A stretch of 64,000 bases of DNA, taken from Dehalococcoidia bacterium. GTDB lineage: Bacteria > Chloroflexota > Dehalococcoidia > Tepidiformales > Tepidiformaceae. The position numbers and the translations under genes were made by a program. Where the stretch lies: the NCBI GenBank assembly GCA_020847985.1, contig JADLBC010000012.1, forward strand, positions 62,001-126,000, in the 5' to 3' direction. Positions 18,699 to 27,088 of the stretch are shown one piece after another; position 1 is the first letter of the stretch; the number at the start of each line of letters is the position of its first letter. The notes under the pieces were generated by a model. That model saw only the letters and a list, made by a program, of their open reading frames with translations. It was not told where the DNA came from and made no database searches.

Positions 18699-20761
18699 TG
18701 CGCTTCCTCGACGGCCTTCTTGTGGTCGGCCGCGACGCGCTGGGCGATTTGCGAGGGGACTTCGCCGTAGTGGTCGAATTCGAGTTCGAAGCCGCCGCGG
18801 CCCTGGGTGATGGAGCGAAGGTCGCTGGCGTAGCGCTGGACCTCGGCGAGCGGGACTTCGGCTTCGATCACGGACATGGCGCCATCGGGGTTGATGCCGT
18901 GGATCTTGGCACGCTTGGTGTTGAGGTCGCTGACGATGTCGCCGGCGTTGGGCTCGGGGGCCTGGACGCGGATGGTCATCACCGGCTCGAGGAGCTGCGG
19001 CCCGGCCGAGGCGACCGCTTCCTTCAGCGCTTGCGAAGCGGCGAGCTTGAACGCCATTTCGCTCGAATCGACGGGGTGGTGCTTGCCGTCGTAGAGCACG
19101 ACCTGGCAATCGGTGAGTTCGTAGCCGGCGAAGACGCCGGCGGTGGCGGCTTCCATGATCCCCTTCTCGACGGCGGGGATGAACTCCCGGGGTACGGCGC
19201 CGCCAACGACCTTCTCCGTGAACTGGAGGCCGGAGCCGCGCGGCAGGGGATTGAGCTCGATCGCGACGCGGGCGTACTGGCCGTGGCCACCGGTCTGCTT
19301 CTTGTGGGTGTAGTCGCCGCTCGCCTTCTTCGCGATGGTCTCGCGGTAGGGGACGCGCGGGAGGGTGAGTTCGACTTCGACGCCGAACTTGCGCTTGAGC
19401 CGTTCGACGGTGACATCGAGGTGGGCATCGCCGAGGCCGGCGAGGATGACTTCGCCGGTGGAGGGGTCGCGGCTGAGGCGGAGGCCGGGATCTTCCTCGA
19501 CAAGGCGCTGCAGGCTGGGCCCGAGCTTATCGACGCCCGCCTTCGAGGTCGGGTGTACGGACTGGCTGTAGACGGGGCTCGGGAACTGGATCTCGGGGAG
19601 GATGAACTGCTGCTCGCGCGTGCAGAGGGTATCGCCCGTGGAGGTGGCGGCGAGCTTGGCGACGACGCCGATATCGCCGGCGCGCAGTTCGGGCACGGCC
19701 AGCTGCTCCTTGCCGCGCTGCACATAGAGCGTGCCGAGCCGCTCATCGGCGGCCTTGTTTGCGTTCCACACGTGGGAATCGGCCTTGAGCACGCCGCTGA
19801 TGACGCGCAGGTAGGTCAGCTTGCCGACGTAAGGGTCGGCGGCGGTCTTGAAGACCTGGGCGGCGAGGGGACCGGCGGGATCGGCGCTGAGGCGCGCCTC
19901 GCCTGCCTCGAAGGGGTCGCGGTCGGCCGGCGAGGGGCCGCTGAAGGCGACGTTGTGGAGAACCTGGCGGATGCCGATCTGGCGGGCGGAGGATGCGCAG
20001 ACGACGGGGAAGATAAGGCCGTGGTCGAGGCCGCCGTGGAGCACGCGGCGGAGCTCGTCCTCGGTGAGCTCTTCATCGGCGAAGTACTTGGTCATGAGGT
20101 CCTCATCGGTCTCGACGATGGCCTCGATGAGCTTCGCGCGGAGTTCGTTCGCTTCGTCCTCGAACTCGGCGGGGATGGGCGCTTCCTCGCCCGATTCGCC
20201 GACGTAGGCCTTGAGGTGGAGGAGGTCGATGACACCCTTGAAGGTGTCGTGGGCGCCGAGCGCGATTTGCAGGGGCGCGACCTTCGGGCCCCAGCGCTGC
20301 TGGAGCTGTGCGAGCACCTGTTCGAAGTTCGCGTTTTCGCGGTCCATGCGATTGACGACGAGCATGCGCGGCAGGCCGTTGCGCTCGGCGATGTTCCAGG
20401 CGCGGTCGGTGCCGACTTCGGGGCCGGAGACGGCATCGACAAGGATGAGGGCCATATCGGCCGCGCGGGCGCCGCAGATGACTTCGGAGATGAAGTCGGC
20501 GTAGCCGGGGGTATCGACGATGTTGATCTTCCGGCCTTCCCATTCGACGGGGAGGATGGAGAGGTTGAGGGAGAACTTCCGCTTGTGCTCGTCCTCGTCG
20601 TAATCGGAGACGGTGTTGGCATCGGACACGGAGCCCATACGGGTGGTGGCGCCGCTGACGAAGAGGGCGGCTTCCCCGAAGGTCGTCTTGCCGACGGACC
20701 CATGACCCATGAGGACGACGTTCCGGACGTCCTCGGTGGCATAGACTTTCATAGACGGCAC
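18692..20761 (-). CDS. Elongation factor G-like translational GTPase (FusA2/EF-G paralogue type)
   Basis: MKVYATEDVRNVVLMGHGSVGKTTFGEAALF...DTPGYADFISEVICGARAADMALILVDAVSGPEVGT...NRMDREN; EF-G domains III-V with HKKQTGGHGQYARV. Start may be at 20752. Confidence 0.92.
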   Translation of the reverse strand: MPSMKVYATEDVRNVVLMGHGSVGKTTFGEAALFVSGATTRMGSVSDANTVSDYDEDEHKRKFSLNLSILPVEWEGRKINIVDTPGYADFISEVICGARAADMALILVDAVSGPEVGTDRAWNIAERNGLPRMLVVNRMDRENANFEQVLAQLQQRWGPKVAPLQIALGAHDTFKGVIDLLHLKAYVGESGEEAPIPAEFEDEANELRAKLIEAIVETDEDLMTKYFADEELTEDELRRVLHGGLDHGLIFPVVCASSARQIGIRQVLHNVAFSGPSPADRDPFEAGEARLSADPAGPLAAQVFKTAADPYVGKLTYLRVISGVLKADSHVWNANKAADERLGTLYVQRGKEQLAVPELRAGDIGVVAKLAATSTGDTLCTREQQFILPEIQFPSPVYSQSVHPTSKAGVDKLGPSLQRLVEEDPGLRLSRDPSTGEVILAGLGDAHLDVTVERLKRKFGVEVELTLPRVPYRETIAKKASGDYTHKKQTGGHGQYARVAIELNPLPRGSGLQFTEKVVGGAVPREFIPAVEKGIMEAATAGVFAGYELTDCQVVLYDGKHHPVDSSEMAFKLAASQALKEAVASAGPQLLEPVMTIRVQAPEPNAGDIVSDLNTKRAKIHGINPDGAMSVIEAEVPLAEVQRYASDLRSITQGRGGFELEFDHYGEVPSQIAQRVAADHKKAVEEAHH

Positions 20762-20918
20762 CCTCCTGCTCGAAAGACGAACACGCCGCGTGTCGCGGTG
20801 TGCCGGGATTCTAGGCTTTCGGGCGAAGGGGTCTCAAGGGAGGGTCGGCGGCCCTGAATGGGGCATCTGGCCCTGTTTACGGGGTTGCAAGCACGAGCGG
20901 GCCCGTGGCGGCACGCGG

Positions 20919-20952
20919 CATCGCCCGCCAACCGGGTGGCTGGCGGGCGATG
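20919..20952 (-). terminator. Perfect 12-bp stem hairpin 3' of TPR gene
   Basis: CATCGCCCGCCA (20919-20930) / TGGCGGGCGATG (20941-20952), 10-nt loop, immediately downstream of the minus-strand gene stop; no clear T-run. Confidence 0.6.
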
Positions 20953-20981
20953 GAAGATGGTGCGCGCGGGCGGAAACGGGG

Positions 20982-21827
20982 CTAGTCGAAGCTCTCGTCG
21001 TCCTGCTGGATATCGACATCGACGCCGGTGCCGTCCATGTCGGAGCCTTCGTCGTGCCAGCCGCTCTCGTCCTCTTCGGTATCCTCGGCCTCGTCGTCGT
21101 CGCCGTAGTCGATGTCGTCGCCGCGAAGGAGGCCCTTGCGGGTATAGGCGCGCACTTCGGCGTTCGAACGGACCTGCTGGGGAAAGCTGACGCGGCCGAT
21201 CATGGCGGGGGCCTGGAAGGTCTCGCGAATCATGACGCGGACGTCGCCGGTGGCGAGGAGGGCGGCGCTGTACTGGTTGCCGGCTTCCATCATCTTCGAA
21301 AGGCGGAGGCCGATGCGCGGCTCGACCATGCCGATGTATTCGCCGTTCATGTTGATCACGTTGACGGCGTTGCCCTGGACCTGGAGGTCGACGAGGTCGC
21401 CGGCATCGAGGAGGGCGGCGGCTTTTTCGTTCACGGCCTGGAGGATGGCGACGGCGGCCTTGCCCGATTCCTCGATGAAGAGGCGCGTATCGAGCTGGCT
21501 GGGCGCCGCGGCGGCCATGGCCGAATCCTTCATCGTCGCGAGGCGATCGAGGTTGCGCCGGGCGATGGTGTTCGTGGGTTCGATTTCGAGGGAGCGGCCG
21601 TAGGCCTTGCGCGCATCGGTGACCTGGCCGACTTCGGAGAGGGCCTTGCCGAGGCGGTTGAAGGCTTCGGCCTCATCGCCGAAGACGCGGATGAATTCGC
21701 GGTTCACGGAGACGGCTTCGTCCCAGCGGGAGCTGACGGCGAGCTTGATGGCCTGGTCGCTCATCTGCTTGCGAAGGCGGGCGCGTTCATCCGGTGGAAG
21801 GGATTCGATGGTAGGTTCGTTGCTCAT
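20982..21827 (-). CDS. TPR-repeat protein with acidic C-terminus
   Basis: IRVFGDEAEAFNRLGKALSEVGQVTDARKAYGRSLEIEPTNTIARRNLDRLA TPR; C-term DDIDYGDDDEAEDTEEDESG; ATG at 21827. Confidence 0.75.
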   Translation of the reverse strand: MSNEPTIESLPPDERARLRKQMSDQAIKLAVSSRWDEAVSVNREFIRVFGDEAEAFNRLGKALSEVGQVTDARKAYGRSLEIEPTNTIARRNLDRLATMKDSAMAAAAPSQLDTRLFIEESGKAAVAILQAVNEKAAALLDAGDLVDLQVQGNAVNVINMNGEYIGMVEPRIGLRLSKMMEAGNQYSAALLATGDVRVMIRETFQAPAMIGRVSFPQQVRSNAEVRAYTRKGLLRGDDIDYGDDDEAEDTEEDESGWHDEGSDMDGTGVDVDIQQDDESFD

Positions 21828-21961
21828 GGTGCCCCTGAGCGCTCGGTTCCGAGCGATCGCTATCGCGCCCGTTCCGGCCGGAGCGAGCGTGCGTTCAACT
21901 GTGCCCGCGAGCCGGGAACGGCGCAAGGTCCGTTTGGGCGCTTCGACGATAGGATGGAGCG

Positions 21962-22570
21962 GTGAGTGAGGACATGCCCGGCATCGCCGCGCGAACGTGG
22001 GCACAGGTCGCGGACCGCTTCCCCAACTACGACCTGGTGACGCCGGAGACGCCTTCGTTCGTCTGCCTGACGGGGGAGTGCCCCGTGCATTGCTGCAAGC
22101 GCTTCAGCGTGAGCCTGGGCGAACGCGAACGAGACCGGCTGGCGGCGGTCCACGGGATCGCGCCCGGGGAGTTCCTGGAGATGGTGGATGGCGAGCCGCT
22201 GGCGATGCCGCTCGCGCAGCCGTTCCTGTTGGCGCGGCGCGAGGGCCGGTGCGTGCTGCTGCGGGACGACCTGCTGTGCGGCGTGCACCAGGGGCGGCCC
22301 GACGCGTGCCGCCTGTACCCCCACTTCGTGCTGTTCTTCGAACGCGAAACGGCGCGGCCCAACCACGCGGACACGGAAGGCATGCGGGCGGCGATGCACG
22401 CGGCGCTCACGGGCGAATTCGATGCGATGCCGTACGTGCCGCTGCTCGTGCGCCACCGGGAGTGCCCCGGCTTCGTGGGCCCCGCGTACGGCGAGCGCGA
22501 CTGGCGGGCGCTGTTCGCGGAGACGGCGCGCCTCCAGTATGCCGACGGCGCGCCGGGCTGGCCTGAGTAG
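21962..22570 (+). CDS. YkgJ-type cysteine-cluster (putative Fe/Zn-binding) protein
   Basis: FVCLTGECPVHCCKRFSVSLGERERDRLA...CVLLRDDLLCGVHQGRPDACRLYPHFV: Cx(n)CC...C...C.YP pattern; GTG start. Confidence 0.75.
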   Translation: MSEDMPGIAARTWAQVADRFPNYDLVTPETPSFVCLTGECPVHCCKRFSVSLGERERDRLAAVHGIAPGEFLEMVDGEPLAMPLAQPFLLARREGRCVLLRDDLLCGVHQGRPDACRLYPHFVLFFERETARPNHADTEGMRAAMHAALTGEFDAMPYVPLLVRHRECPGFVGPAYGERDWRALFAETARLQYADGAPGWPE

Positions 22571-22571
22571 G

Positions 22572-22677
22572 GGTTCGAGGCTCAAGGCTCGAGGTACGAG
22601 GCACGAGGTACGTGATGGGGGCAACCCCAGGGGCTGATCCCCTGGGAACTCGGAACCGGGAACCGGAAACCGGAAAC
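22572..22677. repeat. Heptamer locus D: six GGTACGA-type units, G/C-block hairpin core GGGGGCAACCCCAGGGGCTGATCCCC, five CGGGAAC/CGGAAAC-type units
   Basis: 22572-22613 GGTTCGA GGCTCAA GGCTCGA GGTACGA GGCACGA GGTACGT; 22617-22642 core; 22643-22677 TGGGAAC TCGGAAC CGGGAAC CGGAAAC CGGAAAC. Confidence 0.95.
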
Positions 22678-22692
22678 TGCTACCGTTCCCTG

Positions 22693-23607
22693 GTGAAGCC
22701 GCCGCCCGCGCTCGTGTTGGCCGTGCTCGCGCTGGTGTGGGGCGCGTCGTTCCTGTTCATCCGCATACTCGTGACGGCGGGCGTGGAGCCGGTGGGCGTG
22801 AGCGCGGGCCGCACGGTGCTGGGCCTGGTGACGCTGTTGCCGTTCGCGTTCAGCGCGCGCCGGACGTTCCGGTTGCGGGGGCGGCAGTGGGCCGCGCTGG
22901 TGGTGCTCGGGGTGACGAATTTCGCGCTGCCGTGGACGTTGTTCAGCATCGGCCAGCAGTACGTGCCGAGCGGCGTGGGCAGCATCGCCAACGCGGCGCA
23001 GCCGATCTGGGCGGCGATTTTCGTGGCGGCGGTGATGCGCACGGAACGGCTCGGGCCGCGCCGCGTTGCCGGGCTCGTGCTCGGGTTCGCGGGGGTGCTC
23101 GTGCTCATGGAGGGGCGTGTTGGCGAACTCGATGCCGAGGCCTGGCGCGGCATTCCGCTCATGGTGCTCGCGACCGTGCTCTACGCCGCGTCCTCGGTAT
23201 CTATCCGGCGCTGGCTGGCGGATGTGCCGCCCCTGGTGCTGACGGTCGGACAGGTGGGGACAGCGTCGCTGGTGCTCGCGCCGCTCGCGCTGGGGACGGG
23301 CGCTTACGCGGGGGCGAGCTTTGGCTGGCAGGAATGGGCGAGCTTGCTGGTGCTCGGGGGCGTGGGCTCTGGCGTGGCGATCGTGCTGTACATGTGGCTG
23401 CTGCACGAACTGGGCGCGGTCGCGGCCTCGGCGGTGACGTACCTGATGCCGCCGATCGGCATCTTCCTCGGGTGGCTCCTGCTGGATGAGGCGGTGCGGT
23501 GGCCGATGCTCGCGGGCCTCGCGCTCATCATCGCCGGGGTGGGGCTGGTGCAGCGCATCGCCCTGCGGAGGCCGGCGCGCGCGGTGCTGGCGGCGATCAC
23601 GCCATAG
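22693..23607 (+). CDS. EamA/DMT superfamily transporter
   Basis: VKPPPALVLAVLALVWGASFLFIRILVTAGVEPVGVSAGRTVLGLV...two EamA repeats; GTG start 6 nt after TACCGT. Confidence 0.9.
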   Translation: MKPPPALVLAVLALVWGASFLFIRILVTAGVEPVGVSAGRTVLGLVTLLPFAFSARRTFRLRGRQWAALVVLGVTNFALPWTLFSIGQQYVPSGVGSIANAAQPIWAAIFVAAVMRTERLGPRRVAGLVLGFAGVLVLMEGRVGELDAEAWRGIPLMVLATVLYAASSVSIRRWLADVPPLVLTVGQVGTASLVLAPLALGTGAYAGASFGWQEWASLLVLGGVGSGVAIVLYMWLLHELGAVAASAVTYLMPPIGIFLGWLLLDEAVRWPMLAGLALIIAGVGLVQRIALRRPARAVLAAITP

Positions 23608-23677
23608 GCGGCAGCACAAGGCGGACACACGGATCTGCTACCCTCGCCGCCATGATCGTGCCGAGGAGTCCCCGCTC

Positions 23678-24859
23678 TTGAGCCGCCTGCCCCAGGTTCG
23701 TGCCGAGGTCAATGCCATCGCCCGCCAGGTCGTCGAGTCGCGGCGGGAGTTCCACGCCTACCCGGAGTTGAGCTGGAAAGAGACCGGGACGCAGCGGCGC
23801 ATCCTCGAGCGGCTGCGCGCCATCCCGGGCATCAGCGACGTGCGGCCGGTCGCGCTCACGGGTGCGACGGCGCTCATCAAGGGTGCGAAGGGCGGCAGGA
23901 CGGTCCTCTGGCGGGCGGATATCGACGGGTTGCCGATCCCGGAGCGCTCCTCGGAGCCGTACGTGTCCAAGAACGAGGGGGTGATGCACGCCTGCGGCCA
24001 CGACGCCCACATCGCCATCGCCCTGGGGATGGCGGAGTTGCTGGCGGCCCGCCGCGACCGGTTGGCCGGGTCGGTGCGCTTCGTCTTCCAGCCGGCGGAG
24101 GAGGCCTCGGGGGGTGCGCAACGCTGCATCGCCGATGGCGTGCTCGAATCGCCGAAGGTGGACCGCGCGCTGGGGCTGCACATCAGCGCCGATATCCCCA
24201 TCGGCATGGTGAACGTCGCGCCGGGGCCGTTCTTCGCGGCGCCGACGTCGTTCAGGGCCGTCATCGAAGGGCGCGGCGGACACGCGGCGGCGCCCCACCA
24301 GTCGGTCGATGCGATCGTGGTCGCGGCGCACGCGATCGTGGCGCTGCAGACGGTCGTGAGCCGGTCGGTGGCGCCGCCGGACGCGGCCGTGCTCACCATC
24401 GGGAAGCTGCAGAGCGGGTTTCGCAGCAACGTGATCGCGGAATCGGCGACGATGACCGGCACGATTCGCAGCTACGAAGACCGCGTGCGCGAACTCATGC
24501 TGGGCCGCGTAGAGGAGATCCTCGCAGGGGTGTGCGCGGCGTTCGGCGCGAGCTTCACCTTCACGCACACGACCAGCTGCCCGCCGCTCGTGAACGACCC
24601 CGGGGTGGCGGCGTTCGTGACGGAGCAGGCGGCGCGGCTGCTGGGCACGGCGAACATCGTCGCGGCGCCGAGCATGGGCGCAGACGACATGGCCGATTTC
24701 CTCGTCGCGCGGCCGGGCTGCTACTTCTGGCTGGGCGCCCGGAATGAGGCGAAGGGCATCGCCGGGCGGCACCACGACCCGGGATTCGCGATTGATGAGG
24801 ACGCCCTGCCACTGGGGATGGAACTGGGCCTGCGGCTGATCGAAGGGTCGCTCGCGTAG
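23678..24859 (+). CDS. M20 family amidohydrolase/peptidase
   Basis: LSRLPQVRAEVNAIARQVVESRREFHAYPELSWKETGTQRRILERL...WRADIDGLPIPE...GVMHACGHDAHIAIALGMAELL...FVFQPAEE; TTG start. Confidence 0.93.
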   Translation: MSRLPQVRAEVNAIARQVVESRREFHAYPELSWKETGTQRRILERLRAIPGISDVRPVALTGATALIKGAKGGRTVLWRADIDGLPIPERSSEPYVSKNEGVMHACGHDAHIAIALGMAELLAARRDRLAGSVRFVFQPAEEASGGAQRCIADGVLESPKVDRALGLHISADIPIGMVNVAPGPFFAAPTSFRAVIEGRGGHAAAPHQSVDAIVVAAHAIVALQTVVSRSVAPPDAAVLTIGKLQSGFRSNVIAESATMTGTIRSYEDRVRELMLGRVEEILAGVCAAFGASFTFTHTTSCPPLVNDPGVAAFVTEQAARLLGTANIVAAPSMGADDMADFLVARPGCYFWLGARNEAKGIAGRHHDPGFAIDEDALPLGMELGLRLIEGSLA

Positions 24860-24932
24860 CCTTCGCAAAGCTGCAACGCCCGCCCCGGCGGTGGTGAGCC
24901 ATCGCAGGCGGCCGCCGGCGGAGACTGGACCC

Positions 24933-25100
24933 ATGAACAAGCAGGGCACGCCACAGGGCGAGAAGAAACCGGCGCCCGAGCCGGTCGAGCCCGCGGGGGC
25001 GAAAGGGAAGAACTACCCGCTGAAGTCGCCGCCGCCCGCGTTCGAATTCGACCCGTCGCGCACGCGCACACCTTCGGACGGGGGACCGCCCGGCAGTTGA
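24933..25100 (+). CDS. Small proline-rich hypothetical protein
   Basis: ATG-stop ORF MNKQGTPQGEKKPAPEPVEPAGAKGKNYPLKSPPPAFEFDPSRTRTPSDGGPPGS in an otherwise empty gap. Confidence 0.4.
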   Translation: MNKQGTPQGEKKPAPEPVEPAGAKGKNYPLKSPPPAFEFDPSRTRTPSDGGPPGS

Positions 25101-25119
25101 GGCTGCTTCGGGGCTATCC

Positions 25120-26166
25120 TTGGGACACGAGGAGCCGCCCCTGGAGACGCGCGTCATCCCCATCGACCCCGAGGCCCCGGACGCGGGCGTGCTGGCCGAA
25201 GCCGGCGCGATCATCCGCGCAGGCGGGCTCGTGGCGTTCCCCACGGAGACCGTGTACGGGCTGGGGGCGAACGCGCTCGACGACGCCTCCGTGCGCCGCA
25301 TCTTCGCGGCGAAAGAGCGCGCCCTCGACGACCCGCTGATTGTGCACCTGGCCACCGCCGCGGACCTCGGCCGGGTGGCGGCGGACGTGCCGGCGCTGGC
25401 GCGCGAGCTGGCGGCGACGTTCTGGCCCGGGCCGCTGACGCTGGTCCTTCGGAAACGGCCGGAAGTCCCGGCGAGTGCGACGGCGGGGCTCGATACCGTA
25501 GCCGTGCGCGTGCCGGCCCATCCCGTGGCGCTGGGACTCATCGCGGCGGCGGGCGTACCGGTCGCGGCGCCCAGCGCGAACCGCTTCACCCGCACCAGCG
25601 CGACGACGGCGGCGCATGTGCTCGAAGACCTCGGCGGGCGCATCGAGATGGTGCTGGATGGCGGGCCGGCGGCCTTCGGGGTCGAATCTTCGGTCGTGGA
25701 CGTGACGGGTGAGCCGCCGCGGCTGCTGCGGCCGGGGGCGCTGACGCTGGAGGCGCTGGAACGGGTGGCCGGGCCGCTGGCGCTCGGGCCGGGGAAGGAG
25801 CGGCCGGCATCGCCGGGGATGATGGAGCGCCACTACGCACCGCGCGCGCGGCTGGTGTACATCCGCGAGGGTGGCGTCGAGACGCTGCGGGCACGGGTGG
25901 CGGACGCCGTCGCGCTGGGGCTGCGCACGGGCGTCATCGGCACGGACCTGGATGCGGCGGCGGTCGCGGGCATCGAGGGTGTACACGTGGCAATGCTGGG
26001 TGTGGAGGGCGACCATGCGAGCTTCGCGGCCGGGCTGTTCGCGGGAATGCGAAAGCTCGACGCCGATGGCGTCGAGCTTGTGGTGGTGCGCCGGCCGGGG
26101 ACGTCGGGGCTCGCCCGGGCAGTCGATGATCGCCTGCGCCGGGCGGCCGCCGAAGTCGTCGAGTAG
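25120..26166 (+). CDS. L-threonylcarbamoyladenylate synthase (Sua5/YciO/YrdC family); exact start uncertain
   Basis: AEAGAIIRAGGLVAFPTETVYGLGANALDDASVRRIFAAKERALDDPLIVHLA...PSANRFTRTSATTAAHVLEDL; C-terminal Sua5 domain with PGMMERHYAPRA. Confidence 0.93.
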   Translation: MGHEEPPLETRVIPIDPEAPDAGVLAEAGAIIRAGGLVAFPTETVYGLGANALDDASVRRIFAAKERALDDPLIVHLATAADLGRVAADVPALARELAATFWPGPLTLVLRKRPEVPASATAGLDTVAVRVPAHPVALGLIAAAGVPVAAPSANRFTRTSATTAAHVLEDLGGRIEMVLDGGPAAFGVESSVVDVTGEPPRLLRPGALTLEALERVAGPLALGPGKERPASPGMMERHYAPRARLVYIREGGVETLRARVADAVALGLRTGVIGTDLDAAAVAGIEGVHVAMLGVEGDHASFAAGLFAGMRKLDADGVELVVVRRPGTSGLARAVDDRLRRAAAEVVE

Positions 26167-26175
26167 CCCGCGGGA

Positions 26176-26340
26176 TTAGCGGCTGACGGCGTTGATCTCG
26201 CGCTCGATCTCCATGAGTTCGGTGAGCAGGCGCTCGCGATAGGCTTCGAGCATTTCGATCTCGGATGTGCGGTCGGCGGGCGGGCGGGGGCCGCGGTCGC
26301 GGCGGATTTCGCGGAGTCCCATTGCACTCATCGCTGCCAT
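26176..26340 (-). CDS. 54-aa coiled-coil-like small protein (below ORF-track cutoff)
   Basis: MAAMSAMGLREIRRDRGPRPPADRTSEIEMLEAYRERLLTELMEIEREINAVSR* with GGGAGGT SD upstream. Confidence 0.6.
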   Translation of the reverse strand: MAAMSAMGLREIRRDRGPRPPADRTSEIEMLEAYRERLLTELMEIEREINAVSR

Positions 26341-26490
26341 ATCGGTGACCTCCCGGGTGTGATTCTCCCGCGGCCAGTGTCGCGCGAGGGGCGTTGCAGC
26401 GCGTGTCGGGCCGGTGAGCCAAAGGTTGCGATTTCGCTACGGGCATAGCCCGCTTCGATATCGAACACCGTGTGGTATAGCCGATCACTG

Positions 26491-26582
26491 GGGACAGGTC
26501 CGGTAAGCCCCGTCATTTCGGGCCGGATGGAGGTCCTGGCCTCCCCGGGAAGGTGAAACGCGCTCGTGAGCGGACTGCCTTC
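26491..26582 (+). ncRNA. Candidate structured RNA / leader (unassigned)
   Basis: Three adjacent local helices: TCCGG(26499-26503)/CCGGA(26523-26527) enclosing CCCG/CGGG; GGAGG(26529-26533)/CCTCC(26540-26544); GAAGG(26549-26553)/CCTTC(26578-26582) enclosing CGCTC/GAGCG (26561-26572). Confidence 0.35.
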
Positions 26583-26624
26583 GCCGTTAGCGCCGCGAAG
26601 CGGGGGTGGGGCGAGGATCGAGGG

Positions 26625-26816
26625 GTGAGCGGGAAGACCTGGCGTGGGGAGAGCTGGATGTTGGAGCCTGTCGCGGCCGCGTCGCTGGTGCAGCTGTTCT
26701 TCGTGGCGACGGTGCTGGGCGCCAAAGGCGAGCGGCTCTCGCCGATGATGCTCGTGCCCATGATCGTGATGGCCGGGGCGGCCAGCGCGGGCGCGCTAAC
26801 CCTGTTGCAACACTAA
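26625..26816 (+). CDS. Small membrane protein
   Basis: MLEPVAAASLVQLFFVATVLGAKGERLSPMMLVPMIVMAGAASAGALTLLQH, two hydrophobic segments; GTG start. Confidence 0.45.
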   Translation: MSGKTWRGESWMLEPVAAASLVQLFFVATVLGAKGERLSPMMLVPMIVMAGAASAGALTLLQH

Positions 26817-26899
26817 CGGGCCGGAGTTTTACGGACGTTTTGCAGTTTCAGGTTCGTTTCATGTACGTGACGCAACGCGGGCAGTGAGAAGATACCGGC

Positions 26900-27049
26900 A
26901 TGAACACGCGAACGGTCGCTCGTGGCGCCAAGGAGATCCCCCTGACGGTTGTGTGCGCGTGGTGCGGCACGTGTCTCCGGCGGGGTGGGAGCCAGATTTC
27001 GCACGGGATGTGCGAGGCCTGCGCCGCGACCTTCTTCAAGGCGAGCTGA
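26900..27049 (+). CDS. 49-aa zinc-ribbon-like small protein (below ORF-track cutoff)
   Basis: MNTRTVARGAKEIPLTVVCAWCGTCLRRGGSQISHGMCEACAATFFKAS*: CxxC...SHGxCxxC pattern. Confidence 0.65.
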   Translation: MNTRTVARGAKEIPLTVVCAWCGTCLRRGGSQISHGMCEACAATFFKAS

Positions 27050-27088
27050 GCGCCTTCTTCCCCTCTCTCCCTCTGAGCTGACTCCCTG

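Noticed and set aside
18695-20857. 720-aa plus ORF
   Set aside because: Shadow of the EF-G-like gene.
26494-26520. SRP RNA (CAGGTCCGG string)
   Set aside because: Only the short CAGGTCCGG matches; the conserved GGAAGGAAGCAGC loop does not follow.
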